Assembly: GCA_019009955.1 (NCBI GenBank)
Contig: CM032228.1
Location: forward strand, 126,205,001 to 126,269,000
Origin: Riptortus pedestris
Taxonomy: Eukaryota > Arthropoda > Insecta > Hemiptera > Alydidae
Reading direction: 5' to 3'
Length of the DNA stretch: 64,000 bases
Translations under genes and position numbers: made by a program
Shown here: one piece after another, positions 11,781 through 22,318 of the stretch
Layout: every line of letters starts with the position of its first letter
How positions within the stretch are numbered: position 1 is the first letter of the stretch
Notes under the pieces: model-generated
Databases searched by the model: none
Told to the model about the DNA's origin: nothing
Seen by the model: only the letters and a program-made list of their open reading frames with translations

Positions 11781-12100
11781 CTGTTAACGCTCTAGTGGTC
11801 GCAATTTTTGTTTGATCGTTACCAAACTCGAAATTTAATCGTTTTATGTAAAAAGGAAGATCAAGTTCGTTAATGGCTGAAATATGAACAGTGGGAGGAG
11901 GGGGGGGGTTAGAGGGGGGATTTTTGAAAATTCTCAATAGCATAGCTGAAAGCTCTGGCGGCCGTTTCCGTAACTATTCGTCCCTCGTGAATAGGTTTAG
12001 AGGTTTCTTACTACTACAATTGTTATTGGGCAGATTTGTCTACTGTAAAACTTCACGTGGGAAATCTGCTTAGTTTACACAGCCCCTGCGTGACGGACTT
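11587..12100 (+). mobile_element. Helentron-like non-autonomous element, full copy
   Basis: The copy starts TTTTAGCAGATTTCCC and carries a 20-bp perfect palindrome GATTTCCCTTAAGGGAAATC (11595-11614). A (TA)n tract at 11716-11777 precedes the conserved block TGTCTGTTAACGCTCTAG. Near the 3' end it has GGGAAATCTGCT, the inverse of the 5' AGCAGATTTCCC, followed by the hairpin ACACAGCCCCTGCGT and the terminal TGACGGACTT. Subterminal inverted repeats set at unequal distances from the ends, a 3' hairpin and an internal microsatellite are published hallmarks of Helentron/HINE elements. No protein is encoded. Confidence 0.65.
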
Positions 12101-12615
12101 ATAAATAAAATTATGTTGTCATCACTTTATATACTGCTGGAGATCCAACAAAAAATATTTTAAACCACTTGATAAAAATAAAACTATAGCATAAATTATT
12201 TTCATTTTTGCGAAGAACGATCACCGCATATTCGTTTTATTTATTACCCACAATTTAATGGAATTTTTTTTCTTTTCCATTTTCTTTTATTAGCTATACT
12301 TTGAAAGAAAATACTGCTATTCCATCCACGTTCTGGATTCTTTATAGCCTCTATTCAAATTCTTCGGGGATTGATCGGAGCTGGGCAGAGTTCGAGGGGA
12401 GCGCCTTTCTTTTACTTTTACTCTAATAAAACTATTATTCAAATGAATAAGCTCTGAAAACCTTATAGAATTCTAATTAATAAAACTAGTGTCAATTTTC
12501 AACAATAAAAAACTAATAACATAGTTGTTTTTTTTTTCATCTAAAGAATAAATATTATACTCTCTTAATTCTTAGTTAAATCTCCTCACTGCACTGTTCT
12601 CGCGTTTCATAGCGT

Positions 12616-12734
12616 TTTTAGCAGATTTCCCTCGAGGGAAATCAGCTATTGAGGTCGAACTCACGCGATTTTTGACAAATTTCTTCAAATGTCCATCGAT
12701 CCTACTCAGGAGATGACGAAAATAAGGTCCGTTC

Positions 12735-12775
<41 letters not shown>

Positions 12776-12825
12776 CTGTTAACGCTCTAGCGGTTGCAAT
12801 TTTTGTTTGGTCGTTACCAAACTCC
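12616..12825 (+). mobile_element. Helentron-like element, 5' half
   Basis: This has the same 5' end as the copy at 11587, but its palindrome reads GATTTCCCTCGAGGGAAATC (12624-12643). The central four bases are changed yet still self-complementary. It keeps the TA tract (12741-12772) and the GTTAACGCTCTAG block. It then breaks at a C run, where a PLE tail begins. Confidence 0.65.
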
Positions 12826-12829
12826 CCCC

Positions 12830-12965
12830 CCCCCGCCCGGTGGTCGTGGTCCAGGCTACGCAGCTTTAATCAGGCACTGAGGATGGAGCGTTGACTCCGA
12901 AAGTGCACTCTGCATAATATTAAAAAACAGTAGAGAACTTGGCCTTCTTATTGATCCTTATCAAC
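12830..12965 (+). mobile_element. Penelope-like element 3' tail fragment
   Basis: This is nearly identical to the 3' end of the PLE at 55795-56630. It has the same TGGTCCAGGCTACGCAGC end of the ORF, then GCACTGAGGATGGAGCGTTG, then CTCCGAAAGTGC and GGCCTTCTTATTGATCC. Only the last ORF codons and the 3' UTR remain. It abuts a Helitron at its 3' side. Confidence 0.65.
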
Positions 12966-13180
12966 ATTAATATTGCCAAAAGTCTAAGTTTGGTTAGTAG
13001 TAATTTACATACAAAGTATCATAAAATTCGGTTTAGTCGTTTATGCGTGAAAATGTAACAAACAAACAGACACCAAAGAAACAAAATGCAGTTATTGTGT
13101 CTAGTACATGAGAAACGAAGAGGTATTGTGAAATTTCGAGAAAATAAAATCAATGTACAGACAGAGGTTACAATTATATA

Positions 13181-13230
<50 letters not shown>
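12966..13230 (-). mobile_element. Helitron copy A, 5' part only
   Basis: This holds the family's 5' region as seen on plus: CATAAAATTCGGTTTAGTCG, (CAAA)-rich AACAAACAAACAGACACC, then ATGTACAGACAGAGGTTACA and a TA tract to 13230. The 3' end (CTAG) is missing because the copy is truncated at the PLE tail. Confidence 0.65.
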
Positions 13231-14519
13231 CTAGCTCAGATACCCGGCTTCGCTCGGGAATTAATTTGAGCCTGAATGGTGATGGTATTTTTTTGGCAAG
13301 GCTTTACTTTGCATAATATTTTGACATTTATCCGTCCCAGTGTTTAGGGTTAAAACCCGTCGTTTCTGTGGATTTGTTAATAATAAAATTATTTTTTTAT
13401 GTAAGTCTTCACTGTCCTCCATATTGTCATAATTCCCGTTTTCTGTGCATTATGCATAGATTTGAATTATTTAGGACAAAATATTAACATACTTTTGAAT
13501 TTTTTTTTCCCGGTGAGGTACTTGATAGTTCATATTAAAAAGAATTGTTGAGAAAATTTCTCTAACTAACAAAATAAACAACTTTTGGCATGTGCTTATT
13601 TGCAGAAAACCCAATAGAAAACGAAATACCGCTTTTATTTCAGACCTCCTTTACAACCCCCACTCCTGCCCGTCCCTAGAAATATTGGTATGGCTTGTTA
13701 TAATGAAGGCATTAGTCCTAATACACGTACCGAGTTTTATTAAGTTCGGTTGATTCTTTTGTGCCAAATAAAATTGTGGACTCCCGCTATAGTTTTTAGC
13801 GTATAACTCATTTATAATTCGGTATACGGCAAAAGTGTAAATAACAAAAGTTTCTATAAATAACAAAATAAACAACTTTTGCTATGTGCATATTTGCTGA
13901 AAAAGCAATAGGAAACGAAATATCGCTATTTTTAATTTAAGGCCTCCCTTATAACCCCCACTCCTGCCCGTCCCTAGAAATGTTAGTATGGCTTATTAAA
14001 AGGAAGGCGTTAGTACTAATTCACATACCGAGTTTGGTTTAGTTCGGTTGAGTCATTTGTGCCAAATAAAATTGTGGACTCCCGCTATAGTTTTTAGCGT
14101 ATTACGCATTTATACTTCCGTATACGGCAAAAGTGCATATAACAAAAGTTACTCTAAATTACAAAATAAACAACTTTTGTTATGTGCATATTTGCTGAAA
14201 AAGCAATAGGAAACGAAATATCGCTATTTTTAATTTCAGGCCTCCCTTATAACCCCCACTCCTGTTTGTCTTAGAGAATATTAATATAGCCTAAAGTCTA
14301 AGTTGGGCTAGTAGTAATATGCATACCAAGTTTCATAAAATTCGGTTCAGTAGTTTATGCGTGAAAAGGTAACAAACAAACAAACAAAGAAACAAACAAA
14401 CAGACACCAAAAAAACAAAATGCAGTTATGGTGTCTATGACATGTGAAACGAAAAGTTATCGTGAAATTTCGCGAAAAAAAATGAATGTACAGACAGAGG
14501 TTACAATTTTATATATATA
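13231..14519 (-). mobile_element. Helitron copy B with three tandem monomers
   Basis: On the minus strand the element ends in hairpin CCCGAGCGAAGCCGGG, then TATCTGAG and CTAG (plus coordinates 13231-13234). These are the Helitron 3' signatures: a short hairpin about 8-12 nt before CTRR. Inside are three tandem ~295-bp monomers, each containing AACAACTTTTG and ATAACCCCCACTCCTG. The 5' end runs into the next copy's CTAG at 14520, a head-to-tail junction. No Rep/helicase is encoded. Confidence 0.75.
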
Positions 14520-15812
14520 CTAGCTCAGATACCCGGCTTCGCTCGGGAATTCAGTTGAGGCTGAATAGTGATGATATATTTATAGGCTTTACTTTTCACG
14601 GCATTTACCCGTCCCAGTGTTTAGGGGTAAACCCGTCGTTTCTGTGGGTTTGTTAATAATGAAATTAATTTTTTATGTATGACTTCACTGTCCTGCATAT
14701 TGTCATATTTCCCGTTTCCTGTGTATTATGCATAGATTTGAATTATTAAGGAGAAAATATTGACATACATTTGAATTAATTTTTTAAGTGAGGTACCTGG
14801 TAGTTCATATTGAAATGAAGTGTTGAGGAAATTTCTCTAAATAACAAAATAAACAACTTTTTTTATGTGCATAATTGGTGAAACCCCAATAGGAAATCAC
14901 TATTATTAATTTCAGGCCTCCCTTATAACCCCCACTCCTGCCAGTCCCTATAAATGTTAGTATGGCTTATTATAAGGAAGGCAATAGTACTAATTCACAT
15001 ACCGAGTTTGGTTTAGTTCGGTTGAGTCTTTTGTGCCAAATAAAATTGTTGACTCCCGCTATAATTTTTAGCGTATAACACCTTTATACTTCGGTATACG
15101 ACGATAATGTATATAATAAAAGTTACTCTAAATTACAAAATAAATAACTTTTGTTATGTTCATATTTGCCGAAAACCCAATACGAAACGAAATATCGCTA
15201 TTTTTAATTTCTGGCTTCCCTCATAACCCCCACTCCTGCCCTTCCCTAGAAATGTTGGTATGGCTTGTTTTAATAAAAGCGTTAGTGCTAATACATATAC
15301 CCAGTTTTATTTATTTCGGTTGGGTCTTTTGTCCCAAATAAAATTGTTCACTTCCGCTATAGGTTTCAGCGTATATCTCGTTTATAATTCGGTATACGAA
15401 AAAAGTGTATATAACAAAAGTTACTCTAAACAACAAAATAAACAACTTTTGTTATGATCATATTTGCCAAAAAACCAATAGGAAACGAAATATGGCTATT
15501 TTTAATTTCTGGCTTCCCTTATAACCCCCACTCCTATTCGTCCCAGAGGATATTAATATAGCCTAAAGTCTAAGTTGGGTTAGTAGTAATATATATACCA
15601 AGTTTCATAAAATTCGGTTCAGCCGTTTATGCGTGAAAAGGTAACAAACAAACAAACAAACAAATAAATAAACAAACAAACAAACAGACACCAAAGAAAC
15701 AAAATGCAGTTATGGTGTCTATGACATGTGAAACGAAAAGTTATCGTGAAATTTCGCGAAAAAAATCAATGTACAGACAGAGGTTACAATTTTATATATA
15801 TATATATCGATT

Positions 15813-15840
<28 letters not shown>
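14520..15840 (-). mobile_element. Helitron copy C with three tandem monomers
   Basis: Same organisation as copy B: CTAG with the CCCG...CGGG hairpin at the left (minus-strand 3' end), three ~295-bp monomers (starting near 14835, 15130 and 15425) and the AACAAACAAACA-rich 5' region. The 5' terminus lies in a TA/GA tract near 15840. Together with copies A and B it forms a head-to-tail array. Confidence 0.75.

Positions 15841-15876
<36 letters not shown>
15787..15876. repeat. (TA)n(GA)n compound microsatellite
   Basis: TA repeats at the Helitron 5' end pass directly into about 18 GA units. Open frames crossing it are repeat-driven and not genes. Confidence 0.9.
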
Positions 15877-15879
<3 letters not shown>

Positions 15880-16425
15880 GTCAGTTACCACCTTGGTTGT
15901 CCCAATTTTTGTTTGACCGGTAAGAAATTCGATATTCAAGCATTTCATTTAAAACTAAACATGTTTTCATTGAAGTTTTGCTGTGTTAGATACATGCCAA
16001 TAAGTTATACGTCATTTCTTTACTTGAATATGTTTATTCAATCTATACCATAATCCATATTTAGCTATTTAATTGATCATAGCCGTTAATGGCTGAAATT
16101 TGGCCAGAAACAAGGCTGGGGGAGGGTGAAATACGAAAATTCAAAATATCTTCATTATTATGAGTAGAATCAAAAAATAGTATAGAGCCATTCTTATTAA
16201 ACTACTAGTGCTCTACAATTGTAGCACTATACACTTTTCGTAGCTTAGATATTAAACGAGTAATTCCTATTTTCTTGTTTTCAGCATTCACCAAACCCTT
16301 GCTTCCACTCATTGGATTTTTTTAGAAAGATTAAATATATAGAGTAGAAGAGCTCAATAGATTCATATCAGAACGTTGGACATCTGATTAGTTTAAGTAG
16401 CGTGTGCGTGATGAACTTTTTTAGC
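15877..16425 (+). mobile_element. Helentron-like element, 3' part, diverged
   Basis: This starts at the family's TGTCAGTTAC-type block after the GA tract. It contains GCCGTTAATGGCTGAAAT and a G-rich stretch (GGGGGAGG), and ends in a degenerate GTGTGCGTGATGAACTTTTTT tail, which corresponds to TGCGTGACGGACTT of younger copies. Confidence 0.5.
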
Positions 16426-17056
16426 ATAAGCGAAAACCCACACTATTGCCTCTGTTTGAAAATCTCTGGTCACAAATGACTCCGCCTGTTTATGTTGTCC
16501 GGATCAAATCCAATTTTATACATTTATTATTTTATTCACTTTTAGCGCTCTTAGGGAAAAAATAAATAAAAAAGAGGGAGAGAGAATGATTTCCAATTTA
16601 TACGGAAAATCATTTTTTAATCTGAATTCATTAACGAAAATCCATTCCAATCTGAACTGATAAAAATTACGTAACATTGAAAGATAAGCAAATCCGAAGT
16701 CCACGTGTTTATTAATTAAAAGAAAATATTGTTTATGTAATGAATATGAGCCTCCCCATGAGGATGACGCCATGGCTATCCAATCATAGAATATTGTTTT
16801 AACTGAGTTTTTGCTCGGTACAATTTGTTACGTCATCTATATTTTTTCTCTTTACTAATTATACTTATATTTGTATCTAATAATTTCTTAAGTTATTTTA
16901 TTTAAATAGCTATTGAAGTTTTATCCAATACAAATCCAATTAATAGCATTAATGTTGTTGATACGCTGTGCTTTATTAGAGGAAAATGGAAGATGTCTGC
17001 TTTAAGTTTCAATGTGTAATTGAAGCTTCATAAACAATTTATTATTATTACTATTT
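16426..17056. other. No recognisable feature
   Basis: AT-rich. An 85-codon minus-strand open frame at 16516-16773 has no motif and no convincing splice context. Confidence 0.45.
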
Positions 17057-17200
17057 ATTAACATCCACTTTTTGCAACGAAGGCTAATTGGGACGGGTTA
17101 TCTACAGGTAACCACCCATTTCTAGCCAGGGTGGGACTTAGGATATTATTTAATGAATTCCAGGCGAGATTTGAACTCGCCACTCTAGGATTATCCTCAT
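17057..17200 (-). mobile_element. tRNA-derived SINE fragment
   Basis: A minus-strand copy lacking the 5' half of the tRNA head. It shows TAATTGGGACGGGTTATCTA, GCCAGGGTGGGAC and the inverse B-box region GATTTGAACTCGCC. Confidence 0.75.
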
Positions 17201-17459
17201 AAACAATTATTCCTCACACTGTGAGGATGCGACCTATTAATGAATACAATTTTATAAATAGCCTACTAATATCCCTTTTCTCTACAACCGCAGTCTAATT
17301 CAAAATTATGTTTTTCATCTCTCTCGATAGCAGTTCACATGATTTAAATGTTAGCTTTTTGACATTAGTACCTTAATTATATTCAATGTTTGGCTTAGGT
17401 ACTCGTCACATATTTTCAGCCAGCTTTCAATTCCTTCCCCGTCTAAACCGATTTGGTAG

Positions 17460-17661
17460 ATGTTAAACTGCTCCAGGATCCAATAGAAAATGACTATGAT
17501 TGTAACTTTAATTCAGTCAACGTGGCTTTATACTGTGTCAAGAACGGGAATATTACAGATAATCTGCCAATCCTCCCTCCCAAGAACTTGGTGGAGATAA
17601 ATCAGCCACATCTTTTAGCTCAAATGAACAAATCTTTGCAACATCTTGAGCTTTGCATCGG
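17460..17661 (+). CDS. Candidate exon, unknown protein
   Basis: This is a 67-codon open stretch between a plausible acceptor (pyrimidine-rich TTCCTTCCCCGTC upstream, then TTTGGTAG) and a donor (ATCGG|GTAAAA). The residues are protein-like, for example VNVALYCVKNGNITDNLP, and the codon composition differs from the AT-rich flanks. I do not recognise the domain, and no neighbouring exon joins it clearly. It could be an exon of a host gene with long introns, or a fragment of a decayed element. Confidence 0.3.
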
Positions 17662-17859
17662 GTAAAAACGATCATGAGTTCTAACACGACAAAAGTATCA
17701 TAATTCAGGCTTGTCTGCATTATTTCAAGAAAGAGACGTCACCCTGACACATAATGGTCACTATTTTTATGTAAAACCCAGTAAGTAGATGTGGGGGATT
17801 ACTGATGACTGGAAAAAAGAAAATACGAATAACTCCCTGTATATTTACAAGAAAATGTA

Positions 17860-18306
17860 TAGACAAATGTTGTAGAGCATCAATAGTTTTAAAAGGTTGA
17901 TTCTATGACATTTTTCGATCCAACTCATAACAGCGTAGATATTTGGAATTTTTGAAACCTCCTTTCTCGAGTACGATTTCAGCCATTAACGAATATGACC
18001 TTTAGTGTTGGAAAAAAAAAATCGGTCAAATATCGAGTATGGTATAAATTCAGGAATGTAAAATCTAACTCGATGACCCTATGCCAACTTATATTCATGG
18101 ATCTTACATAATAATGATCCGTTGAAAACTATATGTGGTATTTAAGCTTGAAATCAGACGTTTCATGATATATTACCTGATTATTAAAGTGCTATGACTA
18201 AAACAGGAGGTGGGGTTTACTGAAGGCTGCAAATTAAAACATTTAATTTAAATCTCGGCTGATGTTCCAGATAGTAAAAATGTTTACAGAAAAACGTTTG
18301 TAGATT
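17860..18306 (-). mobile_element. Helentron-like element, interior, split by a LINE
   Basis: This contains the family's GATTTCAGCCATTAACGAA block and ATATCGAGTATGGTATAAAT. It is continued after the LINE at 19641-19770 (CGATCCAACTTATAAGAACG, GGAGATATT). The LINE therefore landed inside an older copy. Confidence 0.5.
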
Positions 18307-19640
18307 TTTTTGATTTATTTATTCATGGACACCACATCGAAGGTGATTTGCCCTTTCAAAATTAACAGAAGGTAACAATAACAAAAACTACCTAAACAAC
18401 ATGTAACACAATAGTAAAAACCTTAACAAGTAATAATGACAAATATCTTAACAAGTAATAATAACAAATACCTTAACAACAAGAAATAATAACAAATACC
18501 TTAACAACAAGTAATAATAACAAATAACTTAGCAATAATACAAAAAAAAAGTGTATAGCTGGTGGAGTATAATTTTAAATTTTGTTGTACACCACAGACT
18601 TAATAAGATAACTACTTCTTTTCTCCAAGAGTTTCTGAAACTTGATGGACATATACAAATAGTGTTCTTAATAGTGCGTAGTTTGTTGTCAGTACTTCTG
18701 TTAGTCCAGTCGGTTTGCCATGTATCTAAGATGAGGTGTTTTGTTTGTCTTGAAATGTCTTCATGTAGTACATCTATTTGTGCATAATCAAGTTTTCCAG
18801 CTGCTTTTTTGGCCTCTAAGTCCGCAGTCTCATTCAGTTCTAGGTTTTCGTGTCCTGGCACCCCGTAGAATGTAGTGTGTTTATCTAGAATGGTAAGCTC
18901 ATGTTTTATTTTTTGGGCTATTGGGTGATCTGTGTAAATATTGTTTAGTACTTGAAGGGAACCTAAGGAATCCGTGCAAATGATAACGTGTTTGCTTTGT
19001 GATGCGTGGGTGTTCTTGAGGGCCAATAGAATACCTTGGAGCTCGGCTCCTAGAATACTGTAACAAGAAGGCAGTGTCTGTGTGATTACCTTTCCCTCTC
19101 TTACTGCAGCTGACCCAACTCCCTTCTCGTTTTTAGACCCATCAGTGAACCACAAAGTGTGTTCCTCTTTTCCCTGTAAAAATTCGTTGAAGTGTGCTTG
19201 GTGCTGGAATTTTGATAGTGTATCAGATTTTTTAAATTTTGTGAGTGATAAGTCTGTAGTGTATCGAATAAGCCAAGGGGATTCCTCAGTTGATTTTTGG
19301 GGACAAATATCGTAGTTTGGGAGGTTTAAATTGTAGAGTGTTAGTTGAAAATGTGTATTTCGTCTTTTCCTGGTAAATAATATGGATGATGTTTTGTTGG
19401 TGGAGAATTTCAATCCCACCTTGTCAGCCCATTGTTCCAGTAATGTAATTGTGTGCTGTATTCGTTCCTGTGCTTTTGTAACACAAGAATCAGAATAAAA
19501 AATTAAAATGTCATCAACATACAGGCAGTATTGGATACCTGCTGGGATGTATACTTGAATGGTATCATTAAATTCGCTGTATACTTGAATGGTATCATTA
19601 AATTTGAATGGTAGAAAATTAAATTCGCATAATGATTGTT
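18307..19640 (-). mobile_element. 5'-truncated LINE (I/Jockey-like, with RNase H)
   Basis: On the minus strand it contains the end of a reverse transcriptase, an RNase H domain and a 3' UTR of short tandem units (TTGTTATTATTACTTGTTAAGG-like, 18370-18530). It finishes with GGGCAAATCACCTTCGATG, then TGGTGTCCATGAATAAA and an A-rich tail. The same 3' terminus occurs at 2908-3331. The 5' part (endonuclease, RT fingers and palm start) is missing, as expected from incomplete target-primed reverse transcription. The RT plus RNase H order suggests the I group. Confidence 0.75.
18529..19640 (-). pseudogene. LINE ORF2 fragment: RT YVDD plus RNase H
   Basis: The frame is open for about 370 codons. Early residues give PAGIQYCLYVDDILIFYS, the catalytic YVDD of RT with its thumb downstream (VGLKFSTNKT). 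An RNase H domain follows with all four acidic positions visible: FTDGSK, GAELQGILLAL, ICTDSLGSLQVL and NETADLEAK. The RNase H would remove the RNA strand during second-strand synthesis. Just before the YVDD, ten residues (FNDTIQVY-centred) are duplicated in frame because of a 30-bp tandem duplication near 19545-19605. The most 5' codons, to 19662, are read from flanking repeat DNA, so the apparent Met is accidental. It lacks the RT N-terminus and is inactive. Confidence 0.75.
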
Positions 19641-19889
19641 TACATAAAATGCTTCGATCCAACTTATAAGAACGGAGATATTATAAATTTACATTTTCCC
19701 ATCCTCTAAATCTATAAAAAAGTGATGCAATACTTTTTACCATTCAAAGATACCGATCCAAGAGAATTTTAGTAATATTCCGTACGAATAAATAAAGATA
19801 AGAGTAAATCTTTGAATTAAATGACGTTTGATTTTCTTGTCCCCCAATAAATAATTTTAGTCAATAATATAACAAAATATGGTTAAGAT

Positions 19890-20164
19890 GGAGCCGACTT
19901 ACGATAAACCATGAAGAAGGCGTTATTGAAAAGGCCAAGCAAAATTGAAATAATTCTGAGAAAAAGGACGTTGACCCATGGCCACATTTCCTGAAAGCAA
20001 ACAGGGCAATTGAATCAAAACTAACCAGAAGGACTAAAATACCAAGAATAACCGATTACTCTGAAAGTAAACATGGAAGCAAGAAGAAGACTGTGATTAG
20101 CTTCATTTCAGACATTGGTACATCTTCTTTAATAAAGCCCACGAGAAAATTGTCGACCTCCTAA
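19890..20164 (+). pseudogene. Coding-like stretch, unidentified
   Basis: A plus-strand frame is open for about 90 codons with one stop (TGA at 19946). The second part, 19949-20164, has 71 sense codons with protein-like content such as DVDPWPHFLKANRAIESK and KKKTVISFISDIGTSSL. It has no start codon. I do not recognise it. It may be an exon or a fragment of a decayed gene or element. Confidence 0.3.
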
Positions 20165-20685
20165 AATAAGATTGACGTCAAAACATATTAAAGCCCAAAA
20201 AAAAAGAAAAGAAAAGGAAAACAGAATACTTTTACTTGGCCTTTACATAATGCCTTAATAGATGTCATTTTGGTTGTATTCACTACCAGATGTAAACCTA
20301 TTGATTTGGGTTTTAGTGTCTGTTACACATGACCAGCGGAATTGACGAATTTCCAAGAGCCTCTTTAATAAAGTGTACAATTTAGTATCGAATCTTCTAG
20401 GTATATTTCACACAGCTGTCTTAGTTCTGAAAGCTTATAGAAATAAAACATTGACTATTGGATCAAATAGTCATCATGTTACCATTTAAATTCATTAGAT
20501 TAGCGTTCATACATTTAAATTGATATCTTAATTTCAACAAGACAGGAGAGGTCACCAGGTTGAAACATCACAGAGGTCACAGAAACCTCTCTCATCACTC
20601 TTCAGTCACAGGGAATCCTTGCTTCCAGTAGCATCCTTGTGAACAGCTAAGTCGTTTTCTCGCTCTCTATTTTTCCTCTTTACGC

Positions 20686-20689
<4 letters not shown>
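20165..20689. other. No recognisable feature
   Basis: Mixed-composition sequence without supported features, leading into a TA tract (20690-20737). Confidence 0.45.
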
Positions 20690-20737
<48 letters not shown>

Positions 20738-20738
<1 letters not shown>

Positions 20739-21704
20739 TAGCTAAGGTACCCATCTACGCCCGGGAAATCATTTGAATGATTATGTTATATTTTATTTTG
20801 GGGGGGGGGGGGTGCGCTTTACTTTGTACAATATTTTTACACTTTCTCATCTTAATGCTTAGAATTTGCACCCGAGTCCGACGTGCTGGGGATATGCTAA
20901 TAATAAAAGTATTTGTTATGTACTTAATTCTACAAAATACACAATATTTCTATAACCCATTTCACATGTATCTTTTTTTTTATATAAAACATAATCATAG
21001 ATCATCATATTATCATAGTCAAAAATACGGAGTTTCGTTGATTTCGATTTCTTCTTTCATGTCCTATAACATTGTTGACCCTTTCAATAGTTTTTTGTGT
21101 ATACCTCATTTATACTTCAGTATACGAAAAAAGTGAATACAACTAAAGTTAGTCTAAATAACAAAACAAACAACTTTTGTTATGTGCACGTTTGCCGAAA
21201 AATGAATAGGTTACGAAATATCGCGATTTTATATTTCAGGCCTCCTTTATAACCCCCACTCCTGTTCGCAACTCAAAATCTTAATATAGCTTATAATCAG
21301 GGAGGTGTTAATACCAAATCGTATACGGAGTTTCGTTTAGTTCGGTTGAGTCTTTTAATGCCATATAAAATTGTTGACTCCCACTATAGTTTTTAGCGTA
21401 TAACTCAATTATACTTTGGTATACGACAAAAGACTATATTACAAAAGTTACTCTATTTAACAACATAAACAACTTTTGTTATGTGCGTATTTGCCGAAAA
21501 ACCAATAGGAGACGAAATATCGCTATTTTTAATTTCAGGCCTCCCTTATAACCCCAACTCTGTTCGTTTCAGAGAATACTAATATAGCCAAAAACCTAGC
21601 CTGAGTTAGAAGTAATACACATACCAAGTTTCATAAAATTCGGTTCAGCCGTTTACGATTCTATAAAGGACATACACACAAAAATTCATTTTTATATATA
21701 AGTA
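20738..21704 (-). mobile_element. Divergent Helitron copy E with two monomers
   Basis: The minus-strand 3' end is CTAG (20738-20741), preceded by TACCTTAG and a weakened hairpin (CCCATCTACGCCCGGG on plus). Two ~300-bp monomers with AACAACTTTTGTTATGTGC and ATAACCCC(A)CTC motifs follow. The 5' region here ends GTTTACGATTCTATAAAGGA and CATTCATTTTTATATATA. This differs from copies B-D and is shared with the copy at 63430, which defines a second subfamily. Confidence 0.7.
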
Positions 21705-21800
21705 ATATATCATTCCCTGTAGCTCCTCTGGGGTGTGTATCTTTGACTTCACTTGTGTTTTATAGAATGTAAATTACTGCCATAGTGAATATTATTTATT

Positions 21801-22011
21801 AGTTCCCTGCTGGCAAACGTGACCCATTAAAAACGCCATATAAGGTGTTATGAAACTAAAAATAAAAAAATTATAAGTACATATTGAAGGAAAATTATTA
21901 GATTTAGTATATATAACTTAAATTAAAAATATAAATTACTGCCATAGTGAATATTTGCAGATGATACACGAATACATATTTTTATATATTAAAATTGAAT
22001 GATTACCTATA

Positions 22012-22104
<93 letters not shown>

Positions 22105-22318
22105 CGGTAAGCATTCAATTTTAAGCTGTAAAAATATGTATTCGTGTATCATCTGCAAATATTCACTATGGCAGTAATTTATATTTTTAATTTAAGTTAT
22201 ATATAGGTACTAAATCTAATAATTTTCCTTCAATATGTACTTATATTTTTTTTTTATTTTTAGTTTAATAACACCTTATATGGCGTTTTTAATGGTTCAC
22301 GTTTTCCAGCAGGGAACT
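21801..22318. repeat. Long inverted repeat (foldback), 215-bp arms
   Basis: The left arm 21801-22015 is matched in inverse by the right arm 22104-22318 at roughly 93-95% identity by eye. For example AGTTCCCTGCTGG opens the left arm and CCAGCAGGGAACT closes the right. The 88-bp centre is (CA)n then (TA)n. The motif TAAATTACTGCCATAGTGAA also occurs once more as a direct copy just outside the left arm (about 21770). It could be a foldback/MITE-type element or a locally templated inversion duplication. No target duplication is obvious. Confidence 0.85.

Noticed and set aside
15712..16053. 113-codon ORF across TA/GA repeat
   Set aside because: It joins the Helitron 5' region, a microsatellite and a Helentron-like fragment, with no coherent protein content.
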